A stretch of 5,390 nucleotides of DNA, from NCBI GenBank assembly GCA_016938155.1, contig JAFGVF010000312.1, forward strand, positions 1 to 5,390, read 5' to 3'. This document shows, piece by piece, positions 1 to 5,390 of the stretch (positions are counted from its first letter, which is position 1; each line of letters starts with the position of its first letter). This DNA is from Candidatus Cloacimonadota bacterium (GTDB lineage Bacteria > Cloacimonadota > Cloacimonadia > Cloacimonadales > JAFGVF01). Position numbers and translations under genes: made by a program. The notes under the pieces are model-generated. The model searched no databases. It was not told the DNA's origin and saw nothing but the letters and a program-made list of their open reading frames with translations.

Positions 1-87
1 GGATTCACATTCAATTACTTTGGAGTTGACTATACCCAGGTTTCTCTTGGTACAAACGGCTGGATTCAGTTTAGTGGACCTACCGGA
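1..87. repeat. Left copy of an 87-bp terminal direct repeat
   Basis: Bases 1-87 are identical to 5304-5390 and both copies are read in the same frame (29 whole codons, starting GFTFNYFGVD). A perfect repeat that exactly fills both ends is the usual mark of a circular path in a de Bruijn assembly, where the overlap reflects k-mer length. It could also be a segment shared by tandem or dispersed paralogues. Confidence 0.97.
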
Positions 88-843
88 GGTGGATACAGTT
101 CTCTTGCAATTCCAAGTGCAACTACTCCTAATGATGTTATTGCAATGTTAGGTATGGATCTTCATACAACCAATGTACCTTCAATACCTTACTATGGTAA
201 TGATGCAGACGGTAACTTTGTTTACACAGTTGAAATGTGGAATGACTATAGTGATTCCAGTGAATATATGGATGTACAGGTAATTCTCTATCCAAGTGGA
301 AGAATCAAGATACAATATCGGAACTATGTAAATCCTAATGGAGATACAGGTTCAAATTCAATTCCCGGTGATGCCTCTATCGGTATTGAGAATGCAGACG
401 GTACTATCGGTCACCAGTATAGAAACAATGGCGTTGGCGGACCTCTCATTGATGACATGGCATTATGCTATGCCCCAACAGCTGAAGGTCTTGCAGAACC
501 TGTTGCAGGTCTTGATGCTCCAACTAACCTTGTACTTAACTATTCAGGTGGATTGATGAATCTTACCTGGGATGCAGTTGCCGGTGCAACATCGTACAAT
601 GTATATGCAGCCGAAACTCCTGACTTTGTTTGTGATGGCACAACATTCCTTCAGAATGTATTGACTAATGCAGGTGCAATGGATCCATCATTGTTACCCG
701 GGAATCATTACTTCGTAAAAGTTACTGCAGATGATACAGTTACAAGAAGCAATTCTTATACTCCTATCAGACGCAGTTACAGAACTTATGGTTGGGTTGA
801 ATATATTGAACCAATCGTACAACCTGAGAAAGAAAAGAAATAA
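1..843 (+). CDS. C-terminal part of a large secreted multi-domain beta-sandwich protein (5' end outside window)
   Basis: The frame is already open at base 1 and runs 280 codons to a TAA at 841-843, so the first ATG inside it (145) is not a real start. Residues 1 to about 165 form a beta-sandwich module seen in exported FCB-group surface proteins; cues are FTFNYFGVDYTQVSLGTNGW, then DVQVILYPSGRIKIQYRNY and ASIGIENADGTIGHQYRN. Residues about 168-254 form a fibronectin-III-like domain (DAPTNLVLN, LTWDAVAGATSYNVY, HYFVKVTADD). The last 26 residues are Arg/Tyr-rich and end EPIVQPEKEKK. I see no type IX C-terminal sorting domain, LPXTG or membrane helix. The first 29 codons equal the last 29 codons of the gene starting at 1863, so this is either the end of that gene on a circle or of a tandem paralogue. 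The probable role is extracellular or surface adhesion or structure; no catalytic motif is seen. Confidence 0.9.
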   Translation, partial: GFTFNYFGVDYTQVSLGTNGWIQFSGPTGGGYSSLAIPSATTPNDVIAMLGMDLHTTNVPSIPYYGNDADGNFVYTVEMWNDYSDSSEYMDVQVILYPSGRIKIQYRNYVNPNGDTGSNSIPGDASIGIENADGTIGHQYRNNGVGGPLIDDMALCYAPTAEGLAEPVAGLDAPTNLVLNYSGGLMNLTWDAVAGATSYNVYAAETPDFVCDGTTFLQNVLTNAGAMDPSLLPGNHYFVKVTADDTVTRSNSYTPIRRSYRTYGWVEYIEPIVQPEKEKK

Positions 844-856
844 CTAATAGTTAGTT
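842..856. repeat. Short dyad overlapping the stop codon
   Basis: AACTAA (842-847) and TTAGTT (851-856) form a 6-bp inverted repeat with a 3-base centre, starting within the TAA stop. It is weak and AT-rich, and may be chance or may add to the 3'-end structure just before the terminator. Confidence 0.3.
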
Positions 857-865
857 CGATATAAT

Positions 866-895
866 GAGGGACAGTTCTTCGGAACTGTCCCTTTT
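866..895 (+). terminator. Rho-independent terminator after the large gene
   Basis: A perfect 10-bp GC-containing stem, GGGACAGTTC (868-877) with GAACTGTCCC (882-891), is closed by a UUCG tetraloop in its stable C(UUCG)G context and extended by A867-T892. The T-run at 892-895, then CTT, follows directly. It starts 24 bases after the stop codon, so it ends the transcript of the gene at 1-843. On the minus strand no T-run follows the stem, so it should work in one direction only. Confidence 0.93.
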
Positions 896-1110
896 CTTAT
901 GTAGAGGTGTACAACAGTGCGTCTCTATCTAATAATAGTTGCGTAATTCTCCTGAATGGGGATGAGGTTTGTAGGGGTGATATTCATTTGCTCGGTTTGT
1001 AATGCTTCATGAACAACATTCTCATATCTACTCCTATTATACACCTCCTTCAACCAGACAATTTTCACTCATTTTTCTCTCATTTCTCACCCGTTTCCCA
1101 TTCGTTGCGA

Positions 1111-1143
1111 GCAACGGGAGAGCAACGGGAGAGCAACGGGAGA
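1111..1143. repeat. Three perfect 11-bp tandem repeats
   Basis: GCAACGGGAGA occurs three times without mismatch at 1111-1121, 1122-1132 and 1133-1143. The array sits in the right half of the palindromic element. An 11-bp period is close to one helical turn, so sites would face the same side of the DNA; simple slippage growth explains it equally well. Confidence 0.95.
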
Positions 1144-1145
1144 CT

Positions 1146-1167
1146 AACCTGTGGTAAACCTGTGGTT
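1146..1167. repeat. Two 11-bp tandem repeats of a second sequence
   Basis: AACCTGTGGTA (1146-1156) is followed directly by AACCTGTGGTT (1157-1167), differing only in the last base. It begins two bases after the first 11-mer array and has the same unit length but an unrelated sequence. Its right end runs into the right arm of the palindrome. Confidence 0.85.
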
Positions 1168-1200
1168 GAAGGAGGTATAAAGGGATGCAAAATGGGGTAG

Positions 1201-1590
1201 AAAAATTGGTAGAAAATGTTTTGTTAAATATTATGTTTGTTTTGAGATTTTCTGCTATCAGTTGATTCAGCTTTCAGTTGCCACTAACTTTAGTAGGTTG
1301 GTGATTGTATGGGAGAAAATGAACTGAATTCAAAAAGAAGTATTATAAATAACTCAGCAAATGGAAAACGAGCTCTTTTTTATTGAAAAAAATCAGCCGG
1401 CATAATTGTTTTATTTAGTGTATGTTATGCTATTGTGTGAGAGTGAATACATTTAATGAGAATTGGAAGAATGAAAAAAAGTCTTGACAGGTAAGTTGAT
1501 ATAGTTCAAAAATTGCATTGTATTGAAATCGGAACTTGCGGAAAGTAGGAAATCTGCGGTTCAAGGAATCAATACGATAGGTGTAGAATA
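1201..1590. other. AT-rich intergenic stretch with no recognised gene
   Basis: No frame on either strand gives a convincing protein, and no RNA family is recognised. Promoter-like words exist but none forms a good pair: TATGTTTG (1232-1239) fits the Bacteroidota -7 pattern TAnnTTTG, but the spacing to an upstream TTTG or TTG is poor; TTGACA (1484-1489) is a perfect -35 word with no -10 hexamer at 16-18 bases. The transcription start of the large gene is probably in this stretch or just after it, but I cannot place it. Confidence 0.5.
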
Positions 1591-1595
1591 TTTAA

Positions 1596-1628
1596 AACAG
1601 GCTGATTATTAGGAAAGATTTGCCTGTT
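1596..1628 (+). other. Possible leader hairpin 1
   Basis: AACAGGC (1596-1602) and GCCTGTT (1622-1628) form a perfect 7-bp stem with a 19-base AT-rich loop. It is the first of a run of stem-forming sequences ahead of the ATG at 1863. No T-run follows, so it is not a terminator. Confidence 0.4.
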
Positions 1629-1652
1629 AGTAAATAGATCTGAAAAAGTTGC

Positions 1653-1705
1653 GTGGATGAGCCGAAAAAAAACCAAAACACATCCACATTACCACACACG
1701 GCTCA
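1653..1705 (+). promoter_or_regulatory. Interleaved stems: candidate pseudoknot or two-state RNA switch in the leader
   Basis: Stem A pairs GTGGATG (1653-1659) with CATCCAC (1681-1687). Stem B pairs TGAGCCG (1658-1664) with CGGCTCA (1699-1705). The order A-B-A'-B' gives an H-type pseudoknot if B is trimmed to AGCCG/CGGCT; the two full 7-bp stems share bases 1658-1659 and would otherwise compete. The segment 1665-1699 has no G at all, so it stays unpaired except for the stem A partner. This is what a cis-regulatory RNA could look like, but it matches no riboswitch class I know. It is not shown to be transcribed. Confidence 0.45.
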
Positions 1706-1746
1706 GAAGCAAAACGAAAGGATTAACTACAAAGGGGTGGCGTTGA
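1657..1746 (+). CDS. Possible 29-residue very basic leader peptide
   Basis: ATG at 1657 opens 29 codons to a TGA at 1744-1746, ending KGLTTKGWR. The peptide has 10 Lys or Arg, three His (HPHYH) and no acidic residue. It overlaps the interleaved stems and ends in the next hairpin (1738-1758), an arrangement that could couple translation to RNA folding. Against it: no clear Shine-Dalgarno, A-rich DNA that gives Lys codons by chance, and short length. It is probably a chance frame and is listed because it is too short for routine gene calling. Confidence 0.15.
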   Translation: MSRKKTKTHPHYHTRLRSKTKGLTTKGWR

Positions 1747-1758
1747 AATAAGACGCCA
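1738..1758 (+). other. Possible leader hairpin 3
   Basis: TGGCGTT (1738-1744) pairs with GACGCCA (1752-1758) through six Watson-Crick pairs and one G-T closing pair, with the 7-base loop GAAATAA. It is the most GC-rich simple stem in the leader, about 105 bases before the start codon. Confidence 0.5.
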
Positions 1759-1789
1759 GGATGACAAGGAGATGTTCGAATTCAAACTT

Positions 1790-1808
1790 AGTCAGATCAT
1801 ATCTGATT
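1790..1808 (+). promoter_or_regulatory. Dyad TCAGAT-CAT-ATCTGA, hairpin or operator
   Basis: TCAGAT (1792-1797) and ATCTGA (1801-1806) are a perfect 6-bp inverted repeat with a 3-base centre, extendable by G1791-T1807 and A1790-T1808. It may be a small hairpin in the leader or a protein-binding dyad; the tight spacing fits either. No regulator gene is nearby. Confidence 0.35.
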
Positions 1809-1851
1809 TATATGAATATTGACCATTAACAGTTTACTCATTAATAACAAT

Positions 1852-1855
1852 GGAG
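1852..1855 (+). promoter_or_regulatory. Ribosome binding site for the ATG at 1863
   Basis: GGAG lies 7 bases before the ATG at 1863. It supports this start, since the frame then begins directly with a classical signal peptide. Confidence 0.8.
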
Positions 1856-1862
1856 TTTCTAT

Positions 1863-4800
1863 ATGAAAAAAACTATATTGATCCTTATGATATCTGTTTT
1901 TGTTATGGGATTGTTTGCTGTCGGTGGAGATACCTTTGGTACTGCTGTACAGATAACGACACTGCCCTATAATGATACAGGGGATACAACAACTTTGACC
2001 AATACTGTAGCCAATCCAAGTAATGATGCTTTCTATTTGGTTAATTCAGTATTACCACTTACTAATTTTTATATTGATTTATCGACATCCAGTTTCGATA
2101 CATACCTTTGGGTATATGCAGCTGACCAAACAACAGTATTGTGGTCAAATGACGATTACAACGGAGTATATTCTGCTTTGTTCAATCTCTCATTAGCCGC
2201 TAATACAGACTACTACATAGTAGTTGAAGGTTATTCATCCAATAACGGAGCTTATGGGATGGATGTAGGGTCAGATGATTACTCAGGTTCAATTGTAAAT
2301 GTAGGCGGTCCCGGTGTAATCGCGAATGCAGTGCCTGTTTCAGGTGCTGTTGAGGTAGCCTTATTACCAACTATTACATGGGATTTTGGCACAAACACAG
2401 AAACTTATGACTTGTATTTCGATACCGTAAATCCACCTGTTACTCAGGTTGTAGCAGACGCAGTGGCAGGAGTAAGCGGAAGCTATACTCCACCGGCTGA
2501 TTTAGTGGAATATACAGTATATTATTGGAAAGTGGTTTCTAAGAATACAGCTACTCGTCTTGAAACAAACAATCCTGTTTATAATTTCAGAACAGTAGAT
2601 TTGGCTCCCGGTAACATCAGCAATGCAATGCCTGTTAATGGTGCCGTTAATCAAGCATTAGATGTTCAGTTAAGCTGGGATTTCGCGTTGAACACTGAAA
2701 CTTATGACTTGTATTTTGATACCGTAAATCCACCTGTTACTCAGGTTGTTACTGATGGTATTGCCGGAGTCGGAGCTTATGATCCCGGTACACTTCTTGA
2801 GAACACAGCTTACTACTGGCAGGTTGTTTCCAAGAACTCTGCTTCCTTGAGAACGACAACAGACTCATACAGTTTCAATACCCTACTTGGTGCTGATGTC
2901 ATCGAGATTGGTATCGGTACATCAACGAACCTAGCACTTCCAATTGAACCTTATTATGGATACAGTTATTCTCAGAGCATCTACCTTCAGAGTGATATCG
3001 ATCGTACCGGTCAGAGAATCGAGAAGATTTCTTATCATTACAATCAAGCAGGTACTCTTACTAATTCTACCCAATGGGTTATCTATATGGGACACACAAC
3101 CAACACAACATTTGCTTCAACAACAAGTTGGCTGCCCATTAGCCAGTTTACAGAAGTATATAACGGACCTCTTCCAACTATCCAGGGTGATGGATGGATT
3201 GAGTTTGTTCTTACAACTCCGTTTGTTTACAATAACACTGATAATTTAGTGGTTGCAGTTGAAGAGAATCAACCAGGTTATGGTTCAAGTGCTGAAGAAT
3301 TCTATTGCACAACAGCTCCGGCAGGAACTTCCATCCGACATTATAGTGATAGTGTAAATGCTAATCCAGCAACACCTCCAGTAGGTACATTGGTTTCAGC
3401 TTATCCTAATGCTCGTCTGGAATTCGGTGATGTACCAGCCGTCCCAGAGTTTTCTATCAATCCTGAATCGAAAGACTTCGGTACTGTATTTACCGGTTTA
3501 AGTAGTGCCCCACAAACCTTTACTATTCAGAATAACGGTGGAGCAGACCTGATAATCAGTGATCCTATTGCTTTAGCAGACGGGACTCATTTCACATTAA
3601 CTGATCTGAATAGTTATCCTTTGACTATTCCTTCAACAATGTCAGCTTCCTTTGATGTTACTTACAATGCTTCAATCGAAGGTTTGGTAACAGATAATAT
3701 TGTGATAATCGACAATGTTACCCGTCAGACACATAATATTCCTGTTCAAGGAACAGGCTTCGAAGCAACTGTTTCCGTATTCCCATATACCCAGTCATTT
3801 GACACTTCAGCCGTACCAATCGGTTGGTCAATTGACCCTGCAACCGGAGCATGGACATTCGCTACAAACGAATTTGGCGGACATGGTGCCACAGCGGAGC
3901 ATACAGGAAATGGTGGATATTACATAGGTATTGATGATTCATCACCGGAAACTGTTCCCGCTCATCTCTACACACCACCATTCAACTTTGGTGCAGTTAC
4001 AGCTCCTGTTCTTTCCTTCTGGTATTGGATTGGTGATGCAGCAAATACATCAGAACTTCATATTGATGTGATCACCGGAACCGGTACTGATGCTTCTGTT
4101 GCCGTATTTACCAACCCAACAGGTGCAGCTACCAATGGTTGGATGCAAGCAGATGTTTCTTTGACTGCTTATGCAGGTCAGACAGTTTCATTCGATTTCA
4201 GAGGAATGGAATCAACAAGTTTCTATGGTGATATCTGTCTTGATGATATCTATATCTTTGATAATACATTACCACCTGCTGTTACAACCCTTGTAACCCC
4301 TGCAGATGGTGCTATTGATCAGCTTACCGGTGGAACACTTCAGTGGAACTCAGTGCCTTATGCAGATGGTTATGACCTCTATTTCGGTTCTGATAATCCT
4401 CCAACCGATATTCTTAACGGTGCAGATCAGGGAACAGCTCTTAGCTATTCTTACAGCGGACTTACCGGTGGTATGACATACTACTGGCAGGTTGTTCCAT
4501 ATAATGTAAACGGTGATGCAGTTGGTGCTTCAGTTTGGAGCTTCACAACCGCTGCTACACCTCCAAATCCAGTTACCTTAATTGCTCCTGCTGATGGTGC
4601 TACCGGTACATTCTTTGATGTAACTCTCAGCTGGAATACTGATGCATTAGCAGATGGATATTATCTGAACTTCGGTACAGATAATCCTCCAACAAATATT
4701 GAGAATATGTTGGATAATGGATCAGTTACAACTTATGCTGCTACAGGTCTTGCTGGAAACACAACCTATTACTGGGAAGTTGTTCCTTATAATAGTAATG

Positions 4801-5390
4801 GTAACGCTACCGGTTATGCAACCTGGAGCTTTACAACTTATGCCAATACACCAAGTGCAATTGCAATGACACTCCCTGCTGACTTAGCAACCGGTGTAAG
4901 TGAGTATCCTACATTCACATGGGGTGCTGATGTTTGGGCATTTGGATATAACCTCTATATCAGTGATGATGGTACAAACTATACAATGACCGATGTTGGT
5001 GCAGTTACTGGTGTAACCCTCACAACTCCATTGAACTATGAAACCATGTATTACTGGTATGTAACCGGTTACAATCCAAACGGTGAGGGTCCAGACCCTG
5101 CTGCCGTTAGATCCTTCACAGTTCAGTCTAACCAGAACTTTGGTGGAGACGGTACACTTTATGGTGGCTACTACTTTGCCAACAGTACTCCCGGAGGAAA
5201 CGGTTTAGGTTATCAACCTACATTTGCCTGGAATGATATAAGTGCAACAGGAATGACTCCTACTTATACCAGTCCGGATGATGGCTATGCAACAGTAGAC
5301 ATTGGATTCACATTCAATTACTTTGGAGTTGACTATACCCAGGTTTCTCTTGGTACAAACGGCTGGATTCAGTTTAGTGGACCTACCGGA
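1863..5390 (+). CDS. Large exported multi-domain adhesin-like protein (N-terminal 1176 residues, 3' end outside window)
   Basis: ATG at 1863 is chosen for its GGAG at 7-nt spacing and because it opens a signal peptide (MKKTILILMISVFVMGLFA, cleavage near residues 19-21). The frame has no stop to the window end. Domains by resemblance: 23-135 pre-peptidase C-terminal-like (SFDTYLWVYA, DYYIVVEGY); about 154-247 and 253-344 two fibronectin-III-like repeats, period 99 residues; 345-523 a beta-sandwich with YSYSQSIYL and DNLVVAVEENQPGY; 527-633 choice-of-anchor D/ASH-like (INPESKDFGTV, FTIQNNGGADL); 634-800 choice-of-anchor J/MAM-like (YTQSFDTSAVPIGW, LSFWYWIGD, DICLDDIYIFD); about 801-900, 901-995 and 996-1090 three more fibronectin-III-like repeats (PADGA, TYYWxVVPYN, WSFTT); 1092 onward the same C-terminal sandwich as in 1-500. 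Joined through the terminal repeat, the protein would be 1427 residues. It is probably surface-attached or secreted and binding or structural. No protease or glycosidase signature is seen. Domain names are by eye only. Confidence 0.93.
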   Translation, partial: MKKTILILMISVFVMGLFAVGGDTFGTAVQITTLPYNDTGDTTTLTNTVANPSNDAFYLVNSVLPLTNFYIDLSTSSFDTYLWVYAADQTTVLWSNDDYNGVYSALFNLSLAANTDYYIVVEGYSSNNGAYGMDVGSDDYSGSIVNVGGPGVIANAVPVSGAVEVALLPTITWDFGTNTETYDLYFDTVNPPVTQVVADAVAGVSGSYTPPADLVEYTVYYWKVVSKNTATRLETNNPVYNFRTVDLAPGNISNAMPVNGAVNQALDVQLSWDFALNTETYDLYFDTVNPPVTQVVTDGIAGVGAYDPGTLLENTAYYWQVVSKNSASLRTTTDSYSFNTLLGADVIEIGIGTSTNLALPIEPYYGYSYSQSIYLQSDIDRTGQRIEKISYHYNQAGTLTNSTQWVIYMGHTTNTTFASTTSWLPISQFTEVYNGPLPTIQGDGWIEFVLTTPFVYNNTDNLVVAVEENQPGYGSSAEEFYCTTAPAGTSIRHYSDSVNANPATPPVGTLVSAYPNARLEFGDVPAVPEFSINPESKDFGTVFTGLSSAPQTFTIQNNGGADLIISDPIALADGTHFTLTDLNSYPLTIPSTMSASFDVTYNASIEGLVTDNIVIIDNVTRQTHNIPVQGTGFEATVSVFPYTQSFDTSAVPIGWSIDPATGAWTFATNEFGGHGATAEHTGNGGYYIGIDDSSPETVPAHLYTPPFNFGAVTAPVLSFWYWIGDAANTSELHIDVITGTGTDASVAVFTNPTGAATNGWMQADVSLTAYAGQTVSFDFRGMESTSFYGDICLDDIYIFDNTLPPAVTTLVTPADGAIDQLTGGTLQWNSVPYADGYDLYFGSDNPPTDILNGADQGTALSYSYSGLTGGMTYYWQVVPYNVNGDAVGASVWSFTTAATPPNPVTLIAPADGATGTFFDVTLSWNTDALADGYYLNFGTDNPPTNIENMLDNGSVTTYAATGLAGNTTYYWEVVPYNSNGNATGYATWSFTTYANTPSAIAMTLPADLATGVSEYPTFTWGADVWAFGYNLYISDDGTNYTMTDVGAVTGVTLTTPLNYETMYYWYVTGYNPNGEGPDPAAVRSFTVQSNQNFGGDGTLYGGYYFANSTPGGNGLGYQPTFAWNDISATGMTPTYTSPDDGYATVDIGFTFNYFGVDYTQVSLGTNGWIQFSGPTG
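2394..2452 (+). repeat. Near-identical DNA repeat in fibronectin-III-like repeat 1
   Basis: This 59-bp segment matches 2691-2749 with two mismatches (2399/2696 and 2420/2717). It encodes the core TYDLYFDTVNPPVTQVV. Both mismatches are at third codon positions, and the offset is 297 bp, exactly one 99-residue module. Confidence 0.9.
2691..2749 (+). repeat. Near-identical DNA repeat in fibronectin-III-like repeat 2
   Basis: Second copy of the 59-bp segment at 2394-2452. The surrounding parts of the two modules have diverged much more, so this core was either recently homogenised or is under strong constraint. Confidence 0.9.
5304..5390. repeat. Right copy of the 87-bp terminal direct repeat
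   Basis: Identical to bases 1-87 with no mismatch. Removing one copy gives a closed path of 5303 bp, in which the reading frame from 1863 continues without interruption to the stop at 841-843. The repeat lies inside the C-terminal beta-sandwich coding region, not in an intergenic site, and carries no att-like or integrase-linked features. Confidence 0.97.

Larger units (their letters stand above)
1037..1180. repeat. Imperfect palindromic intergenic element (REP- or MITE-like)
   Basis: The outer arms are ACCTCCTTCAACCA (1043-1056) and TGGTTGAAGGAGGT (1163-1176), a perfect 14-bp inverted repeat. It extends to 18 bp (TTATA against TATAA, to 1037 and 1180) if a 2-base bulge on the left is allowed. 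The left half is pyrimidine-rich and the right half purine-rich. Inside, CGTTGC (1103-1108) and GCAACG (1111-1116) form a tight dyad, and the pyrimidine tract before it is a partial complement of the tandem repeats after it. The whole unit could fold as a long interrupted hairpin. No transposase and no clear target-site duplication are visible, so its mobility is only a guess. Confidence 0.6.

Noticed and set aside
338..556. 72-residue frame
   Set aside because: It lies in another frame inside the coding region 1-843 and has no supporting start signal.
145..843. Frame starting at the ATG at 145, 232 residues, as a complete gene
   Set aside because: The same frame is open back to base 1 and codes for the same domain there; 145 is an internal Met with no ribosome binding site or signal peptide.
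925..987. Minus-strand 20-residue frame (MNITPTNLIPIQENYATIIR)
   Set aside because: Too short, with no ribosome binding site, and followed by no further coding frame.
1111..1143. CRISPR array
   Set aside because: The repeats are 11 bp and directly adjacent with no spacers, and no cas gene is present.
1009..1200. 63-residue frame across the palindromic element
   Set aside because: It spans the inverted and tandem repeats, has no ribosome binding site, and its composition follows the repeats rather than a protein.
1372..1397. T6-ATTG-A6 hairpin as a terminator
   Set aside because: The stem is only A-T pairs and there is no gene before it to terminate.
1484..1489. TTGACA as the -35 of a sigma-70 promoter
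   Set aside because: No -10 hexamer lies at 16-18 bases; the word alone is not enough.
1680..1688. ACATCCACA as a DnaA box in a possible origin
   Set aside because: Only 7 of 9 bases match TTATCCACA, it is single, and it is already explained by the stem A pairing.
1766..1790. T-arm-like GTTCGAATTC near 1774, as a tRNA or tmRNA end
   Set aside because: The bases on each side do not form a 5-bp T stem, and no acceptor or anticodon arms are found upstream.
2944..3927. Frames at 2944-3249 (101 residues) and 3715-3927 (70 residues)
   Set aside because: Both are out-of-frame shadows of the large gene that starts at 1863.

Overview
The window is dominated by one very large gene family member on the + strand: a secreted, multi-domain beta-sandwich protein of the kind common in FCB-group bacteria (Bacteroidota and relatives). 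The domain mix (pre-peptidase-like N-terminus, fibronectin-III-like repeats, choice-of-anchor D-like and J-like modules, Asn/Thr/Gly-rich beta-sandwiches) and the moderately AT-rich DNA would fit a Cloacimonadota-type organism. That assignment is an inference from protein style; there is no marker gene here.

Layout: 1-843 is the C-terminal part of an open frame that enters from the left edge and stops at 841-843. A strong intrinsic terminator follows at 866-895. Positions 844-1862 are about 1 kb with no convincing protein gene. This stretch holds an imperfect palindromic element (about 1037-1180) with 11-bp tandem repeats inside it, a featureless AT-rich stretch (about 1201-1590), and a leader with several possible hairpins (1596-1808). 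A Shine-Dalgarno at 1852-1855 precedes the ATG at 1863. From there the frame stays open to the right edge (1176 codons, no stop).

The main structural point is that the first 87 bases (1-87) and the last 87 bases (5304-5390) are identical and in the same reading frame. The sequence therefore closes on itself into a 5303-bp circle, in which the two partial genes join into one protein of 1427 residues (1863 to 5303, then 1 to 843). This could be a real circle, a collapsed tandem array of near-identical genes, or a contig broken at both ends in a segment shared by paralogues. No replication, mobilisation, capsid or transposase gene is present, so I favour the tandem or paralogue explanation, but sequence alone cannot decide.

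The intergenic sequence reads as the terminator of one copy followed by the long structured leader of the next, or of the same gene if the molecule is a circle. No enzyme, regulator, RNA gene of a known class, or CRISPR array is visible.
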